Source of the DNA: Sphingomonas yantingensis
GTDB taxonomy: Bacteria; Pseudomonadota; Alphaproteobacteria; Sphingomonadales; Sphingomonadaceae
Assembly (NCBI RefSeq): GCF_014199325.1
Contig: NZ_JACIJJ010000004.1
Location: 186,001 to 250,000 of the forward strand
Reading direction: 5' to 3'
DNA length: 64,000 nt
Under the pieces are notes generated by a model. That model was not told the origin of the DNA and did no database searches. It saw nothing but the letters and a program-made list of their open reading frames with translations. The position numbers and the translations under genes were made by a program. Below are positions 9,203 to 17,538 of the stretch, one piece after another. The stretch's first letter is position 1. The number at the start of each line of letters is the position of its first letter.

Positions 9203-9704
9203 CGAATCCGCGCTTTGGGCGCGGGTGATGGCGTCGGTGCAGCCGCTGCCGGGGCGCAGCCGGCCGCCTGTGCCGGCCGAGGCGGTGTCGCTCACGCCCG
9301 CCGTTATTCAGGCGACCCCGCTGGTCGCCAAACCGCTGCCACGCCGCGCCGCCGTGCCGGGCGTCACGCTCGACGCCGGATGGGACAAGAAATTGGCGCG
9401 CGGGCTGGTCGCGCCGGAGAGCAGTATCGACCTGCACGGCCATACGCTCGCCAGCGCGCATGCGATGCTCGATCAAGGCCTCTCGCAAGCGATCGCACGC
9501 GGGGATCGCGTGTTGCTGCTCGTGACGGGCAAGCCGCCGCGGCCGGAGGCGGAGCGACCCTATTCGCGCGGGGCGATCCGCGCGGCGGTGGGCGACTGGA
9601 TCGCCGCCTCCCGCCACGCCGACCGCATCGCCGCGGTCCGTCCCGCGCATCCGCGGCATGGCGGGGCGGGGGCGCTGTACATCGTGCTGCGGCGCCAAAG
9701 GTGA
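9177..9704 (+). CDS. Smr/MutS2 C-terminal domain protein
   Basis: 175 residues from the ATG at 9177, overlapping the mltA end by 26 bases. The C-terminal half is an Smr domain: the SIDLHGHTLASAHAMLDQGL motif is followed by LLLVTGKPPRP and the terminal HGGAGALYIVLRR. Stand-alone Smr proteins are thought to bind or nick nucleic acids; the role of this type is not settled. The overlap with mltA suggests translational coupling, a pairing seen often in alphaproteobacteria. Confidence 0.88.
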   Translation: MVGRRLGPDESALWARVMASVQPLPGRSRPPVPAEAVSLTPAVIQATPLVAKPLPRRAAVPGVTLDAGWDKKLARGLVAPESSIDLHGHTLASAHAMLDQGLSQAIARGDRVLLLVTGKPPRPEAERPYSRGAIRAAVGDWIAASRHADRIAAVRPAHPRHGGAGALYIVLRRQR

Positions 9705-9748
9705 GCTTCGGTCCGCGCGGAATATGATCGCAGCGTCTGCTCCCGTCC

Positions 9749-9772
9749 GTACCCCGGCCCTCGCCGGGGTAC
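9749..9772. terminator. Perfect 10-bp hairpin between convergent genes
   Basis: A perfect 10-bp inverted repeat (GTACCCCGGC with GCCGGGGTAC) around a CCTC loop, in the gap between the Smr gene and convergent dapE. There is no T-tract. It is probably a shared terminator or mRNA 3-prime stabiliser. Confidence 0.5.
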
Positions 9773-9804
9773 GAGTAGGAGGCGTCGCCGCCCCGTTCGA
9801 TGGT

Positions 9805-10935
9805 TCAGGCCAGCGCCCGACTGATAATGTCGCGATAGATATCCGCCAGCGCGACCAGATCGGGGATCGCCACCGCCTCGTCCGCCTTGTGCATCGTGGC
9901 GTTGAGCAGGCCGAACTCGACCACCGGGCACAGCGCCGACAGGAATCGCGCGTCCGACGTGCCGCCGCTGGTCGACAATTCGGGCCGCAGCCCCAGCCGC
10001 GCCTCGATCGCGTCGCCGACGATCGTCGAGAGCGGCCCCGGCTGCGTCAGAAACGCCTCACCCGACACGACGGGGCGGACGGTCGCGCCGGGGGCATGGG
10101 CGTGGACGATCGCGGCGATCCGCTCGCCGAGGTCCGCGCCGCGGTGGCGGTCGTTGAAACGGATGCTTAGCCGTGCGGAGGCGAGCGGCGGGATGACGTT
10201 GGTCGCAGGATTGCCGACGATGATCTCGGTGATCTCGATGTTCGACGGCTGGAACCAGTCGGTGCCGGTGTCGAGCACCAGCGCGTCGATCTCCGCCAGC
10301 GCCGCCACCAGCCGCGGGATCGGATTGTCGGCAAGATGGGGATAGGCGACGTGCCCCGCCTGTCCGGGCACGTCGATCCAGATGTTGACCGATCCGCGCC
10401 GCCCGATCTTGATCGTGTCGCCGAGGCGATGCGCGGAGGTCGGCTCGCCGACGAGGCACAGGTCGGGCTTCAAATCGCGCTCCCGCATCCGCTCGATCAA
10501 CGCGCGGGTGCCGTGGATCGCAGGCCCTTCCTCGTCGCCGGTTATGACGAGGCTCAGCGTGCCGCGCGGCTGCGGATCGGCACAGGCGGCGATGAACGCG
10601 CCGATCGCCCCCTTCATGTCGACCGCGCCGCGGCCATGGAGCAGGTCGCCGCGCACCACCGGCTCGAACGCCCCCGCGCTCCAACCCGTCCCCGCGGGCA
10701 CCACGTCGACATGCCCGGCAAAGGCGAAATGCGGCCCGCCCGATCCGCGCACGGCAAGCAGATTCTCGACCGGGCCATCGGGGGCCTCGCCCGCCACGAA
10801 CCGATCGACCGCGAAGCCGAGCGGCAGCAGCATCGCCTCCAGCACGTCGAACACCGTGCCGCGCGCTGGCGTCACGCTTTCGGCGGCGATCAGCGCCTGG
10901 GTCAGGCGGGCGGCGATGGGCAGCGCGTCGTCCAT
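9805..10935 (-). CDS. dapE: Succinyl-diaminopimelate desuccinylase DapE
   Basis: A 376-residue M20-family metallohydrolase that releases succinate from N-succinyl-LL-diaminopimelate in the lysine/DAP pathway. Zinc-binding and catalytic signatures are seen: FAFAGHVDVVPAG, GRGAVDMKGAIGAF, ITGDEEGPA, and near the end STSGGTSDARF and ATMHKADE. The ATG at 10935 is one base after the TGA of the upstream GST gene, so the two are probably co-transcribed. The in-frame extension to 10971 overlaps the GST gene and is rejected. Confidence 0.95.
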   Translation of the reverse strand: MDDALPIAARLTQALIAAESVTPARGTVFDVLEAMLLPLGFAVDRFVAGEAPDGPVENLLAVRGSGGPHFAFAGHVDVVPAGTGWSAGAFEPVVRGDLLHGRGAVDMKGAIGAFIAACADPQPRGTLSLVITGDEEGPAIHGTRALIERMRERDLKPDLCLVGEPTSAHRLGDTIKIGRRGSVNIWIDVPGQAGHVAYPHLADNPIPRLVAALAEIDALVLDTGTDWFQPSNIEITEIIVGNPATNVIPPLASARLSIRFNDRHRGADLGERIAAIVHAHAPGATVRPVVSGEAFLTQPGPLSTIVGDAIEARLGLRPELSTSGGTSDARFLSALCPVVEFGLLNATMHKADEAVAIPDLVALADIYRDIISRALA

Positions 10936-10936
10936 G

Positions 10937-11611
10937 TCAGGCGGTGGCCGGCTCGCGCTCATATTGTTCAAGCACCCAGTCCTCCTCCTGCGCGCCGGCG
11001 ATCCAGTCCTGCATGTGCGGGTGGGCGATGACCGACTGGATATAGCCGCCGGCGAATCGCGCGATCGGCAGCGAGTAGGTGACGATCCGCGTGACGACCG
11101 GCGCGAACATCATGTCGGCGGCGCTCCACGGTCCGAACAGGAAGTCGCCCTCACCGCCGAAGCGCGCGCGCGCCTGAGCCCAAAGCTCCATGATGCGGGT
11201 GAGGTCGGCGATCACGTCGTCGTCGGGACGCTTCGGCTCATAGACCTGGCGCACGTTCATCGGATGCTTCTTGCGCAGCGCCGCGTAGCTCGAATGCATC
11301 TCCGCCGCCATCGACCGCGCCATCGCGCGCGCGGCGGGGTCGGTCGGCCAATAGCGGTCGTCGCCCGTTTTTTCGTTCAGATATTCGACGATGGCGAGGC
11401 TGTCCCACACCACCACGTCGTCGCCATCCCAAAGGATCGGCACCTTGCCGGAGGACGGCGCGAACTCGTCCCCCTCGCGCCGTGCTTCCCATTCGGCGTC
11501 GTAGAGCGGGACGACGACCTCTTCGAAGGGGAGGGCGGAATGTTTGGCGGCGAGCCAGCCGCGCAGCGACCACGAGCTATAGGCCTTGTTGCCGAGGATG
11601 AGCTTGAGCAT
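10937..11611 (-). CDS. Glutathione S-transferase family protein
   Basis: 224 residues. The thioredoxin-fold N-terminal domain starts MLKLILGNKAYSSWSLRGWL, with a Ser in the usual catalytic position, and contains the cis-Pro element GKVPILWDGD and the glutathione-binding VVWDSLAIVEYL. An all-helical C-terminal domain follows. The substrate is unknown. Its stop is one base before the dapE start, an arrangement with no obvious metabolic logic. Confidence 0.88.
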   Translation of the reverse strand: MLKLILGNKAYSSWSLRGWLAAKHSALPFEEVVVPLYDAEWEARREGDEFAPSSGKVPILWDGDDVVVWDSLAIVEYLNEKTGDDRYWPTDPAARAMARSMAAEMHSSYAALRKKHPMNVRQVYEPKRPDDDVIADLTRIMELWAQARARFGGEGDFLFGPWSAADMMFAPVVTRIVTYSLPIARFAGGYIQSVIAHPHMQDWIAGAQEEDWVLEQYEREPATA

Positions 11612-11707
11612 GGCCGGGGCTTAGCTGCGGGGGATCGGTGCGGCAACGCGCAACTCGTCTTTCGGGCCATGGTGTTTCGCCCGAAGCCGCGATAAGCTCC
11701 GGTCATC

Positions 11708-12427
11708 GTGTTTCATGCCTATGCGAATCCTGCCCGGTTCCTGAAGATTGCGCGGCCGCTGACGCCGATGCTGATCTGGACCGGCATCGCGCTCGCCGCG
11801 TTCGGAGCCTGGGCGGGCCTGACGCAGACGCCGCCCGATTATCTCCAAGGAGAGACGGTCCGCATTCTATACCTGCATGTGCCCGCCGCGTGGCTCGGGA
11901 TGGGCGGGTGGAGTGGGATCGCGATCGGCAGTATCGCCTATCTAGTCTGGCGCCATCCGCTCGCCGCGCTGTCGGCGCGGGCCTGTGCGGTGCCCGGCGC
12001 GCTGTTTGCGGCGGTGTGCTTGATTACCGGCTCGATCTGGGGGCGGCCGACCTGGGGGACGTGGTGGCAGTGGGACGGTCGGCTGACCTCGATGCTGCTG
12101 CTCTTCTTCGTCTATCTCGCCTATATCGCCCTGTCGCGCGCCGACGGGCAGCGCGGCGGCGACGGGCGCATTCCGGCGCTGTTCGGGCTTGCCGGCACGG
12201 TGCTGCTGCCAATCATCCGTTATTCGGTCGTGTGGTGGAATACGCTACACCAGGGGCAGAGCCTGACGCTGACCAAGTCGACGATCGACAATGCGATCCT
12301 GTGGCCGCTGCCGTTCACGTTGGTCGGCTTCACGCTGCTGTTCGCGGGGATCGTGCTGATGCGGATGCGGGCGATGCTGGCGGCGGGGAAGGTTGAGGCG
12401 CGGATGCGGCGGATGGCGGCGGCATGA
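11708..12427 (+). CDS. ccmC: Heme exporter protein CcmC
   Basis: 239 residues with six predicted membrane helices. CcmC holds periplasmic heme and loads it onto CcmE in cytochrome c maturation. The tryptophan-rich WWD motif is present (WGRPTWGTWWQWDGRL), with flanking histidines (YLHVPAAW and NTLHQGQSLT). The GTG at 11708 is the best start I see, without a strong ribosome binding site. It heads ccmCDEFGH; ccmA and ccmB do not precede it here. The stop overlaps the ccmD start (ATGA). Confidence 0.93.
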   Translation: MFHAYANPARFLKIARPLTPMLIWTGIALAAFGAWAGLTQTPPDYLQGETVRILYLHVPAAWLGMGGWSGIAIGSIAYLVWRHPLAALSARACAVPGALFAAVCLITGSIWGRPTWGTWWQWDGRLTSMLLLFFVYLAYIALSRADGQRGGDGRIPALFGLAGTVLLPIIRYSVVWWNTLHQGQSLTLTKSTIDNAILWPLPFTLVGFTLLFAGIVLMRMRAMLAAGKVEARMRRMAAA

Positions 12428-12552
12428 ACCAATGGGCTTTCGTCGCCGCGGCCTATGCCGTGACGATCCTGGCGGGCGGCGGAATCACCTTTGCCAGCTA
12501 CATACAGATGCGCCGCGCCGAACGCGCCGCCGAGGAGCTTCGCCGCCCATGA
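12424..12552 (+). CDS. ccmD: Heme exporter protein CcmD
   Basis: A 42-residue protein (MNQWAFVAAAYAVTILAG at the start) with one membrane helix and a basic/acidic tail (QMRRAERAAEELRRP), the standard CcmD layout. CcmD helps release holo-CcmE from the CcmABC complex. It overlaps ccmC by four bases at its start and ccmE by four bases at its end, so translation is coupled through the cluster. Confidence 0.9.
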   Translation: MNQWAFVAAAYAVTILAGGGITFASYIQMRRAERAAEELRRP

Positions 12553-12998
12553 AGGCTAAGCATCAACGCCTCGCGCTCGTGGGCCTCGGCCTCGTCACGA
12601 TCATGGGAGCGAGCGGCCTTGCGCTGTCCGCGCTTCAGGATGAGGCGGCGTTCTTCTACGCCCCCGCCGACGTCGTCGGCAAAGCGCCGCCGGTCGGCCG
12701 CGCGGTTCGCCTAGGCGGGATGGTCGAGGCGGGATCGATCAAGAAGCAGGGCGATGGCGTGTCGATCGCCTTCACCGTCACCGATGGCAAGGCCAGCGTG
12801 CCGGTGACGTTCAGCGGCATCACCCCCGACCTGTTCAAGGAAAAGTCCGGCGTGGTGGCGGAGGGCGAGTTCCGCGCCGACGGCAGCTTCGCCGCCGACA
12901 ACCTCCTCGCCAAGCATGACGAGCGGTACATGCCGCCGCAGATGAAGGGCAAGATGGCCGCGGCCGAGACGCTCGACACCAAGACTGCCCAGCAATGA
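12549..12998 (+). CDS. ccmE: Cytochrome c-type biogenesis heme chaperone CcmE
   Basis: 149 residues. The periplasmic heme chaperone carries heme covalently on a histidine, seen here as His123 in LLAKHDERYMPP with the axial Tyr127. An N-terminal membrane anchor (residues 8-28) precedes the OB-fold beta domain. The ATG at 12549 overlaps the ccmD stop and the stop overlaps the ccmF start. The open frame upstream of 12549 belongs to other genes. Confidence 0.95.
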   Translation: MKAKHQRLALVGLGLVTIMGASGLALSALQDEAAFFYAPADVVGKAPPVGRAVRLGGMVEAGSIKKQGDGVSIAFTVTDGKASVPVTFSGITPDLFKEKSGVVAEGEFRADGSFAADNLLAKHDERYMPPQMKGKMAAAETLDTKTAQQ

Positions 12999-14962
12999 TC
13001 GCAGAAACCGGACTGGCCGCGCTGTGGCTCGCCGCCGCGCTTGCGCTCCTTCAGCTGATGCTGGCGGCGGGCGGGCTATGGACCGCGCGGCCGGGCCGCA
13101 CCGACCGGCAGGACCGCGCGAGCATCGAGGCGGCGGCGCAACTGATAGGCGGCGTGCGGCCGGTGGCGGTGGTGCAGGGGCTGCTCGCCGCCTTCTCGTT
13201 CGCGCTTCTCATCCTCGTCTTCGTCAACTCGGACATGTCGGTGCTGCTGGTCGCGACCAACAGCCACTCGATGAAGCCGCTTATCTACAAGGTCGCGGGC
13301 GCATGGGGGAATCACGAGGGGTCGATGCTCCTGTGGGTCACGATCCTCAGCCTAGCCGGCGGGGCGATCGCGGTGCTGGAGCGGCGGCTGGCGGAGCGGA
13401 CGCTGGTCGCGACTCTGGGCGCACAGGCGCTGATCGCGCTCGGCTTCTACGCCTTCCTGTTGTTCGCCTCGAACCCGTTCGCGCGGGTCAATCCGGCGCC
13501 GGTCGACGGCAACGGGCTAAACCCGCTGCTTCAGGACCCGGGCCTCGCCTTCCACCCGCCGACGCTCTATTTTGGCTATGTCGGGCTGTCGGTCGCGTTC
13601 AGCTTTGCCGTGGGCGCGCTGGTGACGCGCGACGTGGGCGCGGCGTTCGCGCGGGCGATGCGGCCCTGGGTGCTGGGTGCCTGGGTGTTCCTGACGATCG
13701 GCATCACCGCCGGCAGCTACTGGGCCTATTACGAGCTCGGCTGGGGCGGCTGGTGGTTTTGGGACCCGGTCGAGAACGCCTCGCTGATGCCGTGGCTGGC
13801 GGCGACGGCGCTCCTGCATTCGGTGACGGTGCTGGCGACCCGCGACGGGCTTCGCGCCTGGACGGTGATGCTGGCGGTGGTCGCGTTCAGCATGTCGATG
13901 ATCGGCACCTTCCTCGTCCGCTCGGGCATCCTGACCAGCGTCCACGCCTTTGCCGTCGATCCGACGCGCGGCAGCTTCATCCTCGGCCTGCTCGTCATCT
14001 ATATCGGCGGGGCGCTGGCGCTGTTCGGTGCGCGGATCGGGACGGTGAAACAGGGTTCGACGTTCGAGCCGATCAGCCGCGAGGGTGGGCTGGTGCTCAA
14101 CAACCTCCTGCTCTCGGTCATCCTCGGCATCGTCCTGATCGGCACGCTCTATCCGATCGTCGCGCAGGCGATGGGGACGCAGCTGTCGGTCGGGCCGCCC
14201 TTCTTCAACAAGACGATCGTGCCGATCACGCTCATTCTGATGATCGGCATCGCGGTCGGCCCGATGATGCGCTGGCGCCGCGACGACGGGCAGGCGCTGC
14301 TCAATCGCGTGACGATCCCGCTGGCGGTCGCTGTGTTCGTGGCGGCGGCGTTCTTCGTCTTCGCTTGGGGGGCGGGGCTATTCCCGATCCTCGGCCTCGG
14401 CCTTGCCGCCGGGCTGGCGGTGGCGAGCGTCGCGCCGCTCTGGAAGCGCAACCTGCTGCGCACCCCGCTGTTCACCTGGGGCATGGTGATCGCGCATCTG
14501 GGTGTCGCGGTCAGCATCGCCGGCATGGCGAGCGAGCGCGCCTTCACGGTCGAGAAGCTGGTCGCCGCGCGCGTCGGCGATGCGTTCTGGGTCGGGCCGT
14601 ACCGCGTCGAGATGCGCGGCATCCGCCCGGCGATCGGCCCTAACTGGTCCGCGATCGAGGCGGCGCTATCGGTCCGACGCGGCGACGGGTCGAACTTCTG
14701 GATGCACCCGCAGAGCCGTTATTTCTCGGATCCGCCCACCAATACGAGCGAGGCGGACATTCTGACCGCGGTCGACGGCCAGCTCTATACCGTGATCGGT
14801 CAGGCCGATGGGTCGGGCCGCTGGCAGCTTCGCCTGTGGTGGAAGCCGTGGGTGACGCTGATCTGGGCGGGCGGCGCGCTGATCGGATTCGGCGGCCTCC
14901 TGAGCCTGATCGGCCGCGTGCGGCGCGAGCGAAAGGCGCAGCGGCGAGAGGCGCTGGCGTGA
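12995..14962 (+). CDS. ccmF: Cytochrome c heme lyase subunit CcmF
   Basis: A 655-residue polytopic membrane protein that, with CcmH, ligates heme to apocytochrome c. It carries the CcmF WWD motif (YELGWGGWWFWDPVENAS at about residue 250) and conserved elements around it (PAVDGNGLNPLLQDP-like region, NSHSMKPLIYKVAGAWGNHEGS). Length is typical. It overlaps ccmE (ATGA) and ccmG (GTGA). Confidence 0.96.
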   Translation: MIAETGLAALWLAAALALLQLMLAAGGLWTARPGRTDRQDRASIEAAAQLIGGVRPVAVVQGLLAAFSFALLILVFVNSDMSVLLVATNSHSMKPLIYKVAGAWGNHEGSMLLWVTILSLAGGAIAVLERRLAERTLVATLGAQALIALGFYAFLLFASNPFARVNPAPVDGNGLNPLLQDPGLAFHPPTLYFGYVGLSVAFSFAVGALVTRDVGAAFARAMRPWVLGAWVFLTIGITAGSYWAYYELGWGGWWFWDPVENASLMPWLAATALLHSVTVLATRDGLRAWTVMLAVVAFSMSMIGTFLVRSGILTSVHAFAVDPTRGSFILGLLVIYIGGALALFGARIGTVKQGSTFEPISREGGLVLNNLLLSVILGIVLIGTLYPIVAQAMGTQLSVGPPFFNKTIVPITLILMIGIAVGPMMRWRRDDGQALLNRVTIPLAVAVFVAAAFFVFAWGAGLFPILGLGLAAGLAVASVAPLWKRNLLRTPLFTWGMVIAHLGVAVSIAGMASERAFTVEKLVAARVGDAFWVGPYRVEMRGIRPAIGPNWSAIEAALSVRRGDGSNFWMHPQSRYFSDPPTNTSEADILTAVDGQLYTVIGQADGSGRWQLRLWWKPWVTLIWAGGALIGFGGLLSLIGRVRRERKAQRREALA

Positions 14963-15486
14963 AGCGTGGCCTGCTGATCTGGGTGCCACTGGCAGTGTTC
15001 GTCGCGCTGGCGGCGCTCGTCCTCTACGGCCTGTTCCGGCCTGACAACACGGTGATCCGCTCGGCGCTGGTCGGCAAGCCACTGCCCAACTTCGCCCTCG
15101 CGCCGATCGCGCCAGGCAAGCCGGGGCTGGCGGCGGCGGACATGAAAGGCGGGGTGCGGCTGCTCAACGTGTTCGGCAGCTGGTGCATCCCCTGCATCGC
15201 CGAGGCGCCGCAACTGATGGCGCTGAAGGAACGCGGGGTCGAGATCGACGCGATCGCGATCCGCGACACAGGCCCGGCGGTGCAGCGGTTCCTCAACGAA
15301 AACGGCGATCCCTATGCCCGCATCGGCGACGATCCGCGCAGCCAGGTGCAACTGTCGCTCGGCTCGTCGGGGGTGCCGGAGACGTTCGTGATCGACGCGC
15401 AGGGGAAGATCGCGCTCCAGCATGTCGGGCCGATTAATGCGAATGATATCGACGACATCCTGAAGGCGGTCGAGGACGCGAAGTGA
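14959..15486 (+). CDS. ccmG: Thiol:disulfide interchange protein CcmG/DsbE
   Basis: 175 residues from a GTG overlapping the ccmF stop. One N-terminal membrane anchor is followed by a periplasmic thioredoxin fold with redox motif WCIPC (Cys76, Cys79) and the cis-Pro region SSGVPETFVID. CcmG reduces the apocytochrome CXXCH cysteines, or CcmH, before heme attachment. The frame is open upstream to 14836 but that stretch is ccmF coding sequence. Confidence 0.94.
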   Translation: MKRGLLIWVPLAVFVALAALVLYGLFRPDNTVIRSALVGKPLPNFALAPIAPGKPGLAAADMKGGVRLLNVFGSWCIPCIAEAPQLMALKERGVEIDAIAIRDTGPAVQRFLNENGDPYARIGDDPRSQVQLSLGSSGVPETFVIDAQGKIALQHVGPINANDIDDILKAVEDAK

Positions 15487-15887
15487 AGCGCGCCGCGCTC
15501 CTCCTCGCGATCGTCGCCGCGCCCGCGCTCGGCCAGTCGAACCAGGCCGCGGCGCCGATGGCGAACGTCCAGCTGCCCGACGCGGCGAAGGAACGCGATG
15601 CCAAGGCGCTGATGGAGACGCTGCGCTGCGTCGTCTGTCAGGGCCAGTCGATCGCCGATTCGGATGCCGAGATGGCCGGCGACATGCGCTCGCTGGTGCG
15701 AGAGCGCATCGCGAAGGGCGAGACGCCCGACCGTGTCCGTGACTGGCTGATCGAGCGGTATGGCGATTATGTCAGCTACGACCCGCCGCTCAGCGGGGCG
15801 ACCGCGCCGCTCTGGATCGCGCCGGTGGCGCTGCTCGTCATCGGTGCGCTGGTCGCCGCGCGCAGCTTCAAGCGGCGTCGGCGGTGA
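15483..15887 (+). CDS. ccmH: Cytochrome c maturation protein CcmH
   Basis: 134 residues. A signal peptide (ending PALGQ) is followed by the CcmH redox motif LRCVVCQGQS (Cys49, Cys52), a short helical domain and one C-terminal membrane helix (LWIAPVALLVIGALVAA). This is the short CcmH without the TPR-bearing CcmI part, and no ccmI follows. The GTG start overlaps the ccmG stop. Its 3-prime end overlaps the convergent GNAT gene by 20 bases. Confidence 0.93.
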   Translation: MKRAALLLAIVAAPALGQSNQAAAPMANVQLPDAAKERDAKALMETLRCVVCQGQSIADSDAEMAGDMRSLVRERIAKGETPDRVRDWLIERYGDYVSYDPPLSGATAPLWIAPVALLVIGALVAARSFKRRRR

Positions 15888-16383
15888 CCCGGGGGGCGAC
15901 GAGGCCCGCTGCGTCGGGCACGCTCGCGCCCAAGGCCAGCAGCCGATAAGCCTCGAACGGGCCGGGCAGGCGCCAGCCGCCCGTGCGCTCGGCCGTGAAG
16001 CCGAAGAAGCGACCGTAATAGTCCGGATCGCCGATCAGCATCAGCGCGTCGCCGCCCTCGACCCCCTCGGCCCGCGCGATCGCCGTGCGGGTGAGGGCGC
16101 GGCCGATGCCGATATCCTGATGTCCCGGGCTGACCGCGATCGGGCCGACGAGGATCATCGGCACCGCACCGTCGTCATCGCGCCGGAGCGAAACCGGCCA
16201 GCACTGGATGCTGCCGACCAGTTCGTCACCGATGACCGCCGCCAGGCTCATCGCCGCGATCGGTTGTACCCCTTCGCGCAGCCGATAGGCGGTTCGCCCA
16301 TGCCGGTCGGTCCCGAAGGCGGCGTCGAGCAACGCCTCGACAGCGGCGGGCGAAACGGCTTGGATGGGGACGAGTTCGAACAC
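15868..16383 (-). CDS. GNAT family N-acetyltransferase
   Basis: About 171 residues. The acetyl-CoA-binding signature appears as HQDIGIGRALTRTAIARAE, followed by MLIGDPDYYGRFFGF, typical of the YjbC/YhbS-like GNAT group. The GTG at 16383 has AGGAAAG upstream and begins VFELVPIQ, where family members usually begin. A longer frame from 16446 adds a low-complexity leader and would reach into the promoter region of the divergent GST gene. The acceptor is unknown. The stop lies inside the end of ccmH. Confidence 0.8.
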   Translation of the reverse strand: MFELVPIQAVSPAAVEALLDAAFGTDRHGRTAYRLREGVQPIAAMSLAAVIGDELVGSIQCWPVSLRRDDDGAVPMILVGPIAVSPGHQDIGIGRALTRTAIARAEGVEGGDALMLIGDPDYYGRFFGFTAERTGGWRLPGPFEAYRLLALGASVPDAAGLVAPRVTADAA

Positions 16384-16460
16384 GGGCGTCGGCTTTCCTG
16401 TCCCGCGACCGTGCGGGCGGGGCGCCATACCGCCCAGTGATGACAAAACAAGGGGGAGCC

Positions 16461-17093
16461 ATGCGCCTTTACGATTCGCCCTGGGCGCCGAGCCCGCGCC
16501 GCGTGCGCATCTTCGCCGCCGAAAAGGGCATCGCGCTCGACCGGGTCGAGGTCGATCTGGGCAGCGGCGAGCATCTGCGCGAGCCGTTCCTGAAGTGCAA
16601 TCCGCGCGGCGCGGTGCCCGTCCTCGAGACGGATGACGGCGAGTGCCTGACCGAAGGGCCGGCGATCTGCCGCTATCTCGAGGCGCTGTACCCCCACCCG
16701 CCGCTGTTCGGCGCGACCCCCATCGAGGTCGGCCGGATCGAGCAATGGACCCGCCGGGTTGAGGGGGAGGGCTATGCCGCCGGCGTCTATGCGTTCCGCA
16801 ACAGCGCCCGCTCGCTCGCCAACCGCGCGTTGATCGGTGCCGCGCCGCCGGTGCCGCAGATCCCCGAACTGGTCGAGCGGGCGCGGATCATGTGGGCGGC
16901 GTTCGTCGCCGATCTCGATGCGCACCTTGGGACCCGCGAATGGATCGCGACCGATGTTTACAGCTTCGCCGACATCACCGCGCTGGTGACGCTGGACTTC
17001 TGCGGCCGCGCGAAGCTGGCGCTGCCGGAGGATGCGGTGAACCTGCGCCGGTGGCATGCGGCGGCGAGCGCGCGGCCGAGCGCGTCGGCCTGA
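16461..17093 (+). CDS. Glutathione S-transferase family protein
   Basis: 210 residues from the ATG at 16461, with GGGGGAG just upstream. It has the thioredoxin-fold GST N-domain (MRLYDSPWAPSPRRVRIFAAEKG, with cis-Pro in GAVPVLETDDG and the EGPAICRYLE element) and a helical C-domain with the conserved YSFADITALVTLDF segment. No close paralogy to the GST at 10.9 kb is apparent. Substrate unknown. Confidence 0.9.
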   Translation: MRLYDSPWAPSPRRVRIFAAEKGIALDRVEVDLGSGEHLREPFLKCNPRGAVPVLETDDGECLTEGPAICRYLEALYPHPPLFGATPIEVGRIEQWTRRVEGEGYAAGVYAFRNSARSLANRALIGAAPPVPQIPELVERARIMWAAFVADLDAHLGTREWIATDVYSFADITALVTLDFCGRAKLALPEDAVNLRRWHAAASARPSASA

Positions 17094-17169
17094 CCTCCGG
17101 GCCACGCTGGCGGGCGGGCGGCGGCTCTGCTACCCGCGCCGCCATCGTCATCCATCCAAGGCCAGACCC

Positions 17170-17538
17170 TTGCCCGACAGCCTCAAGCTCCAGGTCCGCG
17201 ACCTCGAAGTCGACGTCCTGACCGGCGTCTATTCCGAAGAGACGCACCTGCCCCAGCCGCTGCGCATCTCGATCACCGTCGACCTGAAGATGCCCGAGCG
17301 GTTCGATCCCGACACGCCGCTTTCGGCGTCGAAATCCTATCTCGACCTGAAGGGCGCGGCCCAGAATCTGCCCGCGGGCGTCCACTTCACGCTGATCGAG
17401 GCGGTGGCCGAGCATATTGCCGACACGCTGTTCATCGGCGACGACCGCGTCACCCGCGTCGAGGTGGAGATCGTCAAGCTCGCGATCGCCGAGGCGGGCG
17501 AGCGGATCGGCATCACCATGGTACGCGAGCGCCCGTGA
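17170..17538 (+). CDS. folB: Dihydroneopterin aldolase FolB
   Basis: 122 residues from a TTG at 17170. FolB converts 7,8-dihydroneopterin to 6-hydroxymethyl-dihydropterin in folate synthesis. The fold signature is seen from the start: LQVRDLEVDVLTGVYSEETHLPQPLRI, with the conserved Glu at 23/24, and a Lys in EVEIVKL near the C-terminus. Upstream in-frame sequence to 17056 overlaps the GST gene and is not FolB-like. The stop overlaps the start of the downstream SDR gene (GTGA), suggesting a shared pathway. Confidence 0.88.
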   Translation: MPDSLKLQVRDLEVDVLTGVYSEETHLPQPLRISITVDLKMPERFDPDTPLSASKSYLDLKGAAQNLPAGVHFTLIEAVAEHIADTLFIGDDRVTRVEVEIVKLAIAEAGERIGITMVRERP

